This document shows positions 7,993 to 16,244 of a stretch of DNA of 45,101 nt, piece after piece. Location of the stretch: contig JAGRGP010000114.1 of assembly GCA_020445415.1 (NCBI GenBank), positions 311 through 45,411 on the forward strand. Reading direction: 5' to 3'. This DNA comes from Gammaproteobacteria bacterium (GTDB lineage Bacteria; Pseudomonadota; Gammaproteobacteria; Chromatiales; Chromatiaceae). The position numbers and the translations under genes are program-made. Below the pieces are notes generated by a model that was not told where the DNA came from, did not search any database, and saw only the letters and a list, made by a program, of their open reading frames with translations. Within the stretch, counting starts at the first letter, position 1; every line of letters begins with the position of its first letter.

Positions 7993-9723
7993 ATGGTCGA
8001 AAATCGCTCAGCGTGGCAGCCAGGACTGCAACCGGATATTCCCGCGGAGTTTAGGGCGTTGGAAACCATCTACCGTCCCGAAAACGTGTCAACGCGGCTG
8101 GTGGACGTTGATGAGATTGCCGCCCAAACCGGTCTCAGTCACGAAGATCTGGTGGTGTTCAAACCGGAGCGTCTCGCGCTGCACGAGCTTATCATCCGGA
8201 TCACCGCGGATGTCGTCGTCCAAGAAGGGAGCGATGAGTCTGCCTTGGGGAGAAATTTCCGACGCATCGCCAATTACCTCATAACCCGCCACTTACACCC
8301 GCGCCTAGAAGAGATTACCCGCACCTATACGGTACTGCATGACACCGTTTATCCCGCGGTTCGCCAAGCGCTGTCCCAAACCCTCTTCAACCCACCGCCA
8401 GCCCGCCCCGCCCCCAAGCCAGCATGGCTTTGCTTCTGGCGGCGTAACGCCAATCCCCCCGCCTACGGCGAATCGATACAGGAACGAGAGCATCGAGCCA
8501 TTACGCAATTCAGAGCGATTGGACTTTCCACGCCGGACAGTTTGAACGCGGCCATTCACAAGGGTCTCTACCGTGTCTTGAGTACGATTTCCGGGAACCG
8601 AGGATATCTCGGCCCAGACTTGGAATTACTAACCCGACTGGTCGGCAATCACGTCTGCAACAGGTTGGGCAGCGAGCAGATCGGCACACTGATCGCCCCC
8701 TGGATCGAAACGGCGCTCCGGGAAGCCGGTTATCCACGTATCCCAAATACTGAGCGGCCGGTGCTAATCAGTCTGAAAGGGGCATCGGCGGCCGGCAAGA
8801 GTTCCCTGCGGCCGATGCTGAAACGAATGATGGAGGAACGGGGGATACACACCGATGGTTACGCGACGATAAGCCCCGATATCTGGCGGCGGTTGCTGCT
8901 CGATTACGAGGCGTTGGGCGATGCCTACCTTTACGCTGGCAGGCTAACCAGTCACGAAGTGATCATCATCGACGGCAAATTAGACCGTTATATCCGCAGC
9001 AAGGCCGAAAGGTATGGCGCAATGCCCCATCTGCTGGTCGACCGCTTCCGTTTCGACAGCTTTTCCACCGAGCGTATTTCCAGGGTTCTGCATGGTACCT
9101 ATGTAAAGCACGTTGACACCCTATATATGTATTTTGTGGTGACCCCGCCGCATGCCACGGTGGAAAGAGGTTGGGAGAGGGGACTGCAGACCGGGCGGTA
9201 TAAGGCGGTGGAGGATTTCCTCGACCACAGCGTGGAAGCCTACACGGGCATGCCCAAAATCCTCTTCAAGTGGCTCGCCTACGACCGCCCGTTGTTTAGG
9301 TACGAATTTCTCGACAACAGTGTACCCAAGGGCACCTTTCCCCGGTGTATCGCCCGCGGTACCCAGCATGAAATTAATATCATGGATTGTTCGGTATTGG
9401 TTGATATCGAACGTTATCAAAAGATCAACATCAAGGCGCGTAACCCGGACGAAGTTTATCTCTCCGGGTCGGTATCCAGCGTTGCTGGCAATACCGGATT
9501 CCTGAATCAATGCATCGCCCGAATACCCACCGTCAACTTCATCGATCCGGAAACCAACGCTGTGTACCTGCGGGTAGACAACGGCACGTTTACCGTTGTC
9601 GATAAAGAAGCCTTCGCCAAGACCCTGGAGAACCGGGAAAGGCACGAAATATTTTCCGTGATCGCGCCGGAGATCACCGCCCAGATAACAGCACTATCCG
9701 CAACGGCGCCATCCTCGCGTTAA
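7993..9723 (+). CDS. Large P-loop NTPase, zeta-toxin/kinase-like, unknown substrate
   Basis: The protein has 576 residues. A Walker A motif, GASAAGKSS, lies at about residues 263-271 after a beta strand (PVLISLK). A hydrophobic strand with Asp (EVIIIDGKLDR) follows, as does an Arg-rich segment (ERGWERGLQTGRYKAVEDF) like the lid/adenylate region of zeta-toxin-type kinases. The first 250 residues are mostly helical with no recognised domain. It diverges from the QEGLA peptidase gene, suggesting shared control or function. The P-loop is seen; kinase activity is inferred; the target is unknown. No antitoxin-like gene is adjacent, and the length is well above simple zeta toxins. Confidence 0.75.
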   Translation: MVENRSAWQPGLQPDIPAEFRALETIYRPENVSTRLVDVDEIAAQTGLSHEDLVVFKPERLALHELIIRITADVVVQEGSDESALGRNFRRIANYLITRHLHPRLEEITRTYTVLHDTVYPAVRQALSQTLFNPPPARPAPKPAWLCFWRRNANPPAYGESIQEREHRAITQFRAIGLSTPDSLNAAIHKGLYRVLSTISGNRGYLGPDLELLTRLVGNHVCNRLGSEQIGTLIAPWIETALREAGYPRIPNTERPVLISLKGASAAGKSSLRPMLKRMMEERGIHTDGYATISPDIWRRLLLDYEALGDAYLYAGRLTSHEVIIIDGKLDRYIRSKAERYGAMPHLLVDRFRFDSFSTERISRVLHGTYVKHVDTLYMYFVVTPPHATVERGWERGLQTGRYKAVEDFLDHSVEAYTGMPKILFKWLAYDRPLFRYEFLDNSVPKGTFPRCIARGTQHEINIMDCSVLVDIERYQKINIKARNPDEVYLSGSVSSVAGNTGFLNQCIARIPTVNFIDPETNAVYLRVDNGTFTVVDKEAFAKTLENRERHEIFSVIAPEITAQITALSATAPSSR

Positions 9724-9781
9724 CCTGCACGGCGCGGCCGAGACCCGGAGTCCCGGTCTGATTGGTGCCTCCGGCGGTTGA

Positions 9782-10210
9782 TCAGCCGATCGCCACCAGT
9801 TCGATGTCGAAGTTGAGGTCCTTGCCCGCCAACGGATGATTGCCATCAACGGTAATGGAATCCTCGGCCACACCGACCACGGTCAGGTTGACTACCTGAC
9901 CATCCGGGGATTGAGCCTGTAGAGCCATGCCTTGAGTGGGCTCAAGCCCATCCGGGAGCGCACTCTTCGGCACCTCGTGGATCATCTGTTCGTGGCGTGG
10001 ACCGTAGGCGTCTTCCGAAGGGATATTCACCGACTTTTTGTCGCCCACCAGCATACCCTGCACGGCCTTGTCGAAACCCGCGATCACCTGTCCCGATCCG
10101 AGGGTAAACTCCAAAGGATCCCGGCCGGCCGAGCTGTCAAACTGGGTGCCGTCCTCAAGGGTTCCGGTGTAGTGGATCTTAACGGTATCGCCGGATTTTG
10201 CCTGACTCAT
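9782..10210 (-). CDS. FKBP-type peptidyl-prolyl cis-trans isomerase, SlyD/FkpB-like
   Basis: The 142-residue protein starts at the ATG at 10210, preceded by AGGAGG with five bases spacing; an upstream ATG at 10267 lacks this. The FKBP core is clear: VKIHYTGTLEDGTQFDSS, PLEFTLGSGQVIAGFDKAV and the closing DLNFDIELVAIG. An insert-in-flap domain runs roughly from residue 66 to 125, as in SlyD and FkpB. There is no His-rich metal-binding tail as in E. coli SlyD and no signal peptide. The expected role is proline isomerisation and chaperone activity in the cytoplasm. Confidence 0.93.
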   Translation of the reverse strand: MSQAKSGDTVKIHYTGTLEDGTQFDSSAGRDPLEFTLGSGQVIAGFDKAVQGMLVGDKKSVNIPSEDAYGPRHEQMIHEVPKSALPDGLEPTQGMALQAQSPDGQVVNLTVVGVAEDSITVDGNHPLAGKDLNFDIELVAIG

Positions 10211-10460
10211 GTCGCCTCCTGTTTGGTTGAAAACCAGCAGCGCACCCAAACCAACAAAACCAGACATGAAGCAGATTGAACGGCATCGGCAATTTGAGAG
10301 GTGGTGGTTAATGAAATCTTTACCTCTGGCCTAACCGTACCAGAAAAGCGTCTTCAAAACGAGGATCTCCCAGATTCCCTACCCAACCGTGTGGACCTAA
10401 AAACCGGATACGCGGACGACAGGCCGGGTTGGGTCCGCTTGCGGTCAACCTGCCGCCCCG

Positions 10461-11888
10461 CTACTGGCCTGGCGGCCTTCTTGCCTGCAGCCGGCGATTC
10501 AGCGTTTGCCGGGTTATCCCCAACAGGGCGGCGGCTGTACCCTGGCTGTTGCCGGCCCGGCGCATTGCCTCGTCGATGAGCATTTCCGTTGCCGCCTGAA
10601 TCGTGGGCAACGGATCCGGAAACACTCGAAAGCTGTTTTCCTCGCCACTGACCGCATCGGGTGGCCATCGCGCGGGTTGCTGTCCGGCGAAGATATGCCG
10701 CTTGAATACCTCCATGGAAAGCATGCCCCCGCTATGCTGCGCCAAGGCATCGGTCACCATCGCCTTCAACTCCCGCACATTGCCGGGAAAACGATGGACC
10801 TTCAATAAGTTGGTTAATTCCCGGGGTGGGGTCGGCACGTTGATTCCCTTGCTGTCCGCACCCTCGGCGAGAAAATGGTTGACGAGCAACGGTATATCTT
10901 CTTTTCGGTCACGCAACGGTGGCACCGAAACCTGATGAGCGGCCAACCGGTAATAAAGATCAGCGCGAAACCGCTCCTGCCCCATGGACTGTCGCAGGTC
11001 CCGGTTTGTGGCGCAAACCACCCGGGCGTCGGTGGTGCGGTAACTGTCCGAGCCCAGTGGATAGTACTTGCGCTCCTGAAGCAACCTCAGCAGCTTGACC
11101 TGAGAGGCCACCCCCAAGTCACCGATCTCATCGAGAAACAGCGTCCCGCCCGCCGCCTGGGCAATCATTCCCTGGCGTGGTCTATCCGCTCCGGAATAAG
11201 CCCCTTTCTGATGGCCGAAGAGCGTATCGGAGAACATGTTGTCATCGATTCCCGCCACATTGACCGCGACCAACGCTCCCCGCCTGCCACTGACCTTATG
11301 GATTGCCTCCACCAGCAGTTCCTTTCCAACCCCGGTCTCGCCCATCACCATGACAGGCTCCTCTGAATCCGCCACCGCCTCGATATACCTAAACAATGCC
11401 TGCATTCTACGGCTCTGCGTGATGATCCCGGTAAAGGCGTCGTTATGCTCCAGCCGGTCCAACAACAGGTGATGCTTCAACTGGCGTATCTCCCGCTGCA
11501 TTCCCTGGCGTTCCATGCCGCGCCTGACACAGGAGATGAAACGGCTCTCTTCCACGGGCTTGACCAGGTAATCGAATGCCCCCTCCTTCATGCAGCTAAC
11601 GGCGGTCTCCACTTCGTGCACCGCAGTCATCACCACGACGGGAATTTCCGGAAAATGGCGCTGGATCTCCGGCAACAGTTCGATACCGGTGATATTGGGC
11701 ATGATCAGATCTAACAATACCAGCGAGGCTCCGTGTTCCTCCAAGTATCCCAGCAGTTTTCGACTGTCTTGAAGTGTCGTGATGGGACCGATGCCATGAT
11801 TGCGCAGTAGCACCTTGGAGGTGAATAGCAATTCCTCCTCGTCATCCACCAGGACGACCGGGGGAATCGGACGACTCGCGGTCAGCAT
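10461..11888 (-). CDS. Sigma-54-dependent NtrC-family response regulator
   Basis: The 475-residue protein has a receiver domain with the phospho-acceptor Asp in LVLLDLIMPN (about 58). The AAA+ domain has Walker A GETGVGKE (about 184), the sigma-54 loop as GAYSGA (about 231, canonical GAFTGA), and Walker B FLDEIGDL (about 249). A Fis-type helix-turn-helix closes the protein (GTAAALLGITRQTLNRRL). The ATG at 11888 overlaps the end of the histidine kinase gene by seven bases, so the two are a cognate, coupled pair. It should activate RpoN-dependent promoters when phosphorylated; the regulon is not evident. Confidence 0.92.
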   Translation of the reverse strand: MLTASRPIPPVVLVDDEEELLFTSKVLLRNHGIGPITTLQDSRKLLGYLEEHGASLVLLDLIMPNITGIELLPEIQRHFPEIPVVVMTAVHEVETAVSCMKEGAFDYLVKPVEESRFISCVRRGMERQGMQREIRQLKHHLLLDRLEHNDAFTGIITQSRRMQALFRYIEAVADSEEPVMVMGETGVGKELLVEAIHKVSGRRGALVAVNVAGIDDNMFSDTLFGHQKGAYSGADRPRQGMIAQAAGGTLFLDEIGDLGVASQVKLLRLLQERKYYPLGSDSYRTTDARVVCATNRDLRQSMGQERFRADLYYRLAAHQVSVPPLRDRKEDIPLLVNHFLAEGADSKGINVPTPPRELTNLLKVHRFPGNVRELKAMVTDALAQHSGGMLSMEVFKRHIFAGQQPARWPPDAVSGEENSFRVFPDPLPTIQAATEMLIDEAMRRAGNSQGTAAALLGITRQTLNRRLQARRPPGQ

Positions 11889-14095
11889 CGATCCGGCTCC
11901 TGTGACAAACACTCCCCAGAACTGAGTATGGGAAGCTGGACAGTAGCGAGCGTACCCTGTTCCGGGCTGGACTGAAAACTCAACTGACCCTTATGATTTT
12001 TCACAATCGTATCGGTAATGGAAAGGCCCAGGCCCATGCCGCCGCTGCTGTCCTTAGTGGTAAAGAACGGCGTGGTAATCCGGTCAAGCAATTCTTGGGG
12101 GATCCCATTTCCCTGATCCGCGACAGTGACCAAAACCGACTCCCCAGTGGCGTCGATACCACTCGACACGACTACTTTACGATTTCGGTCCGGCAGTGCC
12201 TGCAGGCTATTTTGTATCAGATTGATAAACACCTGTTCCAATTGCTGCGCATTGCCCCGTACTCGCACCGGTAAGCCCTCGCTATGAAACTCGAAGCGAT
12301 CGGTGTGCTTACGGATTTGAGCATTCAGAATGGAAACGGCGGAGCGAAGAATATCGTGCAGATCGACCTCCTCTTCCAACTTCCCCTCATCCTGGCGGCC
12401 CATGTGTTTTAGGTTCTCCACGATCTTCTTGATCCTGCTTACATGCTTGTCGATACCCGAAACCAACCTAGGGACCACTTCCAGGGCTTCATCGATAGGC
12501 ATTCCTCCAAGCTCGTAGGTGCCGTGCTCCAGGCGGTAGTTTTCCAGTATCGGTGCCGTTTCCTGCCAAAAATGGCCCAATGACGAAGAGGAAAAACCGA
12601 TGGCGTTGTTCGGGTTGTTGATCTCGTGGGCAACACTGGCCGCCAGCACCCCCAGGGACGCGAGACGGGCGTTGCGGATAGCTTGCGCCTGCAGGGTACG
12701 GTTCTCCGTGATATCGGTGAATACCATCATGACCGCGTGGGCGCGGTCCTCGCGCTGAATGGGAGCCATGCGTACCTCCCACCAACTGTCATTATCCCAC
12801 AAGATCTGCAGGCGGGTGGCGCTCAGAGTGTCGAATACCTGCTGGAGGCGCGTGTGAAACTGGTTGAAGACATCCGTGGGAAGGGCATCTCGCAAGTGGG
12901 TACCGACACGAATGGACGGGAACCGGTCCGGCTGGTGGCTGTTGAGAAACTGAACGACTCCCTGCGGGTCTACCGTGAGGATATGGTCGGGCGAGTTGTC
13001 AAACAGTGTCCGCAACATCTCCTCAACCTCGATCCGTTCCTTGATCTCCGTGCGCAAGGTTTCGTTGGCTTTCTCGAGATCAACCGTGCGTTCCTGAACG
13101 CGTTGCTCCAATTCCTCGTTGAGCATGCGCAGCTGTGATTCGATCCGTTTGTAGTCGGTAATGTCCTGGATGAAGCCCTCCATCCGCTTGGGCTCTCCCC
13201 CATCGTCTCGGATAATCTCTCCCAAAAGGTGTACATAGCGTACCGTCTTATCTGACCTTACTACCCGATATTCCACCGAGTAATTGACCTGAGGGTCACT
13301 CAATGCCCGACTCATCGCCATGCGTTCTACTCGGCGATCATCCGGATGCACTGATTGTAAAAAGGCTTCATAGGTGGCCTCGAACTCCTGAGGCTTCATG
13401 CTGAATATCCGGTAAGTTTCATCGGACCAGGTGATGACATTGGCGGGAATATCCCAATCCCAACTGCCCAGGTGAGCCAGTTCCTGGGCGCGCGCCAACC
13501 CTTTCTGACTTTTGATCAGCGCCGCCTCCGCCTTTATCCGCGGTGTAATATCAAACAAAAAGGTGATGAAGTAGTCCACCTTACCATCGGCCCCGCGAAC
13601 ACAACGCAAGGCGGTAATGGCATGAAAAATTTCTCCATCCTTGCGAATAAACCGCTTCTCGCGGGAATAGCCGTCGGTTTCGCCGCTGAGCGCACGGCGA
13701 AATTCCTGCAGCTCCTCGTCGAGATCCGCTGGGTGGGTCAAGCGTACCCAATTGGTGCTGCGCAGTTCGTCGGGCGAGTATCCCAACATTTCGCAGAGGC
13801 GATTATTGAAGCGTAACCAACCGGTTTCCAGGGAAGTATCGGCGATACCGACCAACCCCACGTCATAGTATTTTCTAAATCGTTCCTGAATGATGGCGAT
13901 TTCCCGTACCAGGGGTTGACCAACCAGGATAATCGATGCACCGCCCAAGATGGCGACAATGGCGGTTAGCGAACTGAGAATGGCGGTGGGCGCCGGGTTT
14001 GGGTAATCGGATAAACTGACGGCGGCTACCGCAACCATGACGGGACAGGAGACGGTAATCAGGCTTAACAGGAATATTCGGTAACTGGGTTTCAT
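11882..14095 (-). CDS. Membrane-bound PAS sensor histidine kinase
   Basis: The 737-residue kinase starts at the ATG at 14095, preceded by GAGAGGG. Two transmembrane helices lie within residues 4-58. Two PAS/PAC domains follow (about 72-330), then a coiled coil (LRMLNEELEQRVQERTVDLE) and a third PAS domain. The HisKA H-box is ASVAHEINNPNN at about residue 490. The HATPase domain has an N-box (NLIQNSLQAL), G1 (DQGNGI) and G2 (GMGLGLSI). The HEINNPN-type H-box is typical of NtrB-like kinases paired with NtrC regulators, which matches the next gene. The first two PAS domains may sense redox or small ligands; no heme or flavin signature is visible. Confidence 0.92.
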   Translation of the reverse strand: MKPSYRIFLLSLITVSCPVMVAVAAVSLSDYPNPAPTAILSSLTAIVAILGGASIILVGQPLVREIAIIQERFRKYYDVGLVGIADTSLETGWLRFNNRLCEMLGYSPDELRSTNWVRLTHPADLDEELQEFRRALSGETDGYSREKRFIRKDGEIFHAITALRCVRGADGKVDYFITFLFDITPRIKAEAALIKSQKGLARAQELAHLGSWDWDIPANVITWSDETYRIFSMKPQEFEATYEAFLQSVHPDDRRVERMAMSRALSDPQVNYSVEYRVVRSDKTVRYVHLLGEIIRDDGGEPKRMEGFIQDITDYKRIESQLRMLNEELEQRVQERTVDLEKANETLRTEIKERIEVEEMLRTLFDNSPDHILTVDPQGVVQFLNSHQPDRFPSIRVGTHLRDALPTDVFNQFHTRLQQVFDTLSATRLQILWDNDSWWEVRMAPIQREDRAHAVMMVFTDITENRTLQAQAIRNARLASLGVLAASVAHEINNPNNAIGFSSSSLGHFWQETAPILENYRLEHGTYELGGMPIDEALEVVPRLVSGIDKHVSRIKKIVENLKHMGRQDEGKLEEEVDLHDILRSAVSILNAQIRKHTDRFEFHSEGLPVRVRGNAQQLEQVFINLIQNSLQALPDRNRKVVVSSGIDATGESVLVTVADQGNGIPQELLDRITTPFFTTKDSSGGMGLGLSITDTIVKNHKGQLSFQSSPEQGTLATVQLPILSSGECLSQEPDRC

Positions 14096-14237
14096 CGACA
14101 CCCTCTCATGAATGGCATGAACACAGTCGGATGGAGTGTCCGGCCGTCGCGCCCGCTTAGCTGGCGGTCGGCACGGATACCCCATGTCGATCAAATGGCT
14201 ATCCCAACGTTCTGGGTGCCTTCCAGAGCAGACAAGC

Positions 14238-15110
14238 CTACCCGGGAATCTCAAAGATATGGATCGACTGGTCTTTGTCCGCGATATGCGCGGCCTGTGA
14301 ATCTTTCATACGATCGGAGACCGCAACAATGCGGTTTTGGGAAATCCAGGAGACACCTTCCACATTGCCATACAGGATTTCCCCATCTTCCCGACGCGGA
14401 AACATATAGGTACTGCCTTGGTCGCGCCAATCCCATTGACGCTCTTCAAACACCCCAATCCACAACATGGCGTTTTCCTGAGACACGACAGCCACTCGGT
14501 CAGCATCGATCGCCATCGCCGAATAGTCTGTGAATTTCACCGATTTAGGCAGTTTTATGGTCCCAACATGCGACCAGAGCCGTTCCTTCAGTTCGAATAC
14601 CTGGACGCGTCCACCGCCCGGCTTCTTCCCGGCTTTACCGCCTTGGCAGCGATTACCCTCGCACAAAGCGACCACATAGTCCCGTTTTTGGCGACGGATA
14701 TAGGCCACCGCCTCAAATCCCTTGTTCTCGCTAGCAAACGTGAAATCAATCGGACGATGGGCGAAATAGGCCAAGGATTCATCATACTCGAAGATCTCCG
14801 GCTGATACTGACCGCCCTTGGTTTTGCGGGATTCGATCAATAGATAGAACTTGCCGGCATAAGGATTGTAGGTAATACCTTCAAACCCCTCCCTCCCCCG
14901 GGCCATTCCAAACAATCCATTCATCTGGTCCGGGGACAGATGATCTGACAACCTCGCCACGTCGGTTCTGTTATCAAATACAACGAAAAACTTCCCGTTT
15001 CGCGCCAAAACTCCGCTGGCCTCCAAGGGACCCGCCGGAGGATTGTCGGGGAACAGGTCTCGAATCTTACGCTCGCCCAACAAGTGGAGAGGCGATATTG
15101 GTATTTTCAT
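14238..15110 (-). CDS. Predicted beta-propeller protein of the SdiA-regulated/esterase-like kind
   Basis: The 290-residue protein has repeating strand-rich units with motifs such as EASGVLARNGKFFVVFDN, EGITYNPYAGKFYLLIES, GFEAVAYIRRQKRDYVVAL and NVEGVSWISQNRIVAVSD. The repeated 'EG/EA-x-Y/W' pattern resembles SdiA-regulated and esterase-like phytase propellers, which often bind Ca2+ or act on phosphate esters. No signal peptide is visible, so it may be cytoplasmic. It lies 142 bases upstream of the histidine kinase start in the same orientation and could be cotranscribed. The function is unknown. Confidence 0.6.
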   Translation of the reverse strand: MKIPISPLHLLGERKIRDLFPDNPPAGPLEASGVLARNGKFFVVFDNRTDVARLSDHLSPDQMNGLFGMARGREGFEGITYNPYAGKFYLLIESRKTKGGQYQPEIFEYDESLAYFAHRPIDFTFASENKGFEAVAYIRRQKRDYVVALCEGNRCQGGKAGKKPGGGRVQVFELKERLWSHVGTIKLPKSVKFTDYSAMAIDADRVAVVSQENAMLWIGVFEERQWDWRDQGSTYMFPRREDGEILYGNVEGVSWISQNRIVAVSDRMKDSQAAHIADKDQSIHIFEIPG

Positions 15111-15405
15111 TGGAGTTCAATTAATTAAAGGTCGACACTGGTATTCTCCGAAGTCGGCCTCCGGTGAATAACTGTCCTGCCGACATGAGATCCGGCTAGA
15201 ATATCCGCCGGATACCTGCGCCCAGATCACCAACCAAGGGTTGGCATACGCTAGGACCGACGACTCCACCGTGTCAACAAACAGCCACGTAGTCCGCGTG
15301 AGCCGTTGCCCCAGCGTAATCGAAGAGAAATCAGACCAGGCAGGCAACCCCCGTGGTCATCGGAGCAAGCAGTACGGCGCCGCGGCATGCCGGTATCATC
15401 CCCTG

Positions 15406-16065
15406 CTATCCTACATTACCCTCGGGTGATTCATCATCACCCGCAGGCAGTGCCCGGGCAGAGACAATTTCGGACAGCGCCCGCCGCAACACCCGGAAAG
15501 AGGAGCGCAATAGAAACGCCGCCAGTAGCGTCGCCACGATGATATCGGGCATTCCGGACTCAAACACCCAGACGCCAACAGCCGCTAGGATGACGGATAG
15601 ATTGGCGGCTATATCGTTTCGCGAGCATTCGAAGACCGAGCTCATATTGACGTCATCTCCCCGGTGGCGCCACAGCAATCCCAAACACAGTCCATTCGCC
15701 GCCAATCCCGCAAGGCTGAACAGGCTCATTATTTCATACGAGGGCAGTACCGGATCGGTGACCCGATAAATGATCTGCACAACCACCAGGCTCGCGGCAA
15801 TGAAGATCAGGGCGCCCTTGAACAGCGCAACCTTGGCCTTTGTCGCCGAGCTTTTTGTGACGGCATACAGGCTCAGCCCATAGGTCAGCGCATCGCCCAA
15901 GTTATCGAGACTATCGGAAAGCAGCGCGCTGGACTTGCCATGGATTGCCGCGGCAACCATGGCGATAAACATCATTGCATTGATCACCAGTACCTTGATC
16001 AACGTACCCCGTTGCCTTTCCTGCAGTGCCTCCACCGCGCAGTTGTTCTCACAGCAAGAACCCAT
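15406..16065 (-). CDS. Short cation-diffusion-facilitator (CDF) transporter
   Basis: The 219-residue membrane protein starts at the ATG at 16065 with AAGGAG upstream. The N-terminus GSCCENNC is a Cys-rich metal-binding tip. Helix 2 carries ALLSDSLDNLGDAL, the CDF metal-site motif, and helix 5 carries ECSRNDIAANLSV, matching the second Asp-containing motif. Six hydrophobic segments can be drawn. It stops soon after helix 6, so the cytoplasmic C-terminal dimer domain of YiiP-like CDFs is missing. The likely role is proton-coupled export of a divalent metal; which metal is not clear. Confidence 0.85.
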   Translation of the reverse strand: MGSCCENNCAVEALQERQRGTLIKVLVINAMMFIAMVAAAIHGKSSALLSDSLDNLGDALTYGLSLYAVTKSSATKAKVALFKGALIFIAASLVVVQIIYRVTDPVLPSYEIMSLFSLAGLAANGLCLGLLWRHRGDDVNMSSVFECSRNDIAANLSVILAAVGVWVFESGMPDIIVATLLAAFLLRSSFRVLRRALSEIVSARALPAGDDESPEGNVG

Positions 16066-16244
16066 GATAGTCTCCTTGTAGGCAATCAGCGCCACACTGA
16101 TGGCGAACTATAATTTTATCAGAGACCAACCAAAACCGGAGGGTCTCCCGGAACGCCTAAAGCGCGCCCAGTCGCGGGCACCACCGATTGATCGCCTCGG
16201 GGGCGAGTCGTACAAAGAGCAACCCACTAACCGGTAATAATCCC

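Noticed and set aside
15117..15347. 76-codon minus-strand ORF between the CDF and propeller genes
   Set aside because: TTG start, no ribosome site and no recognisable domain; the 295-base gap is treated as non-coding.
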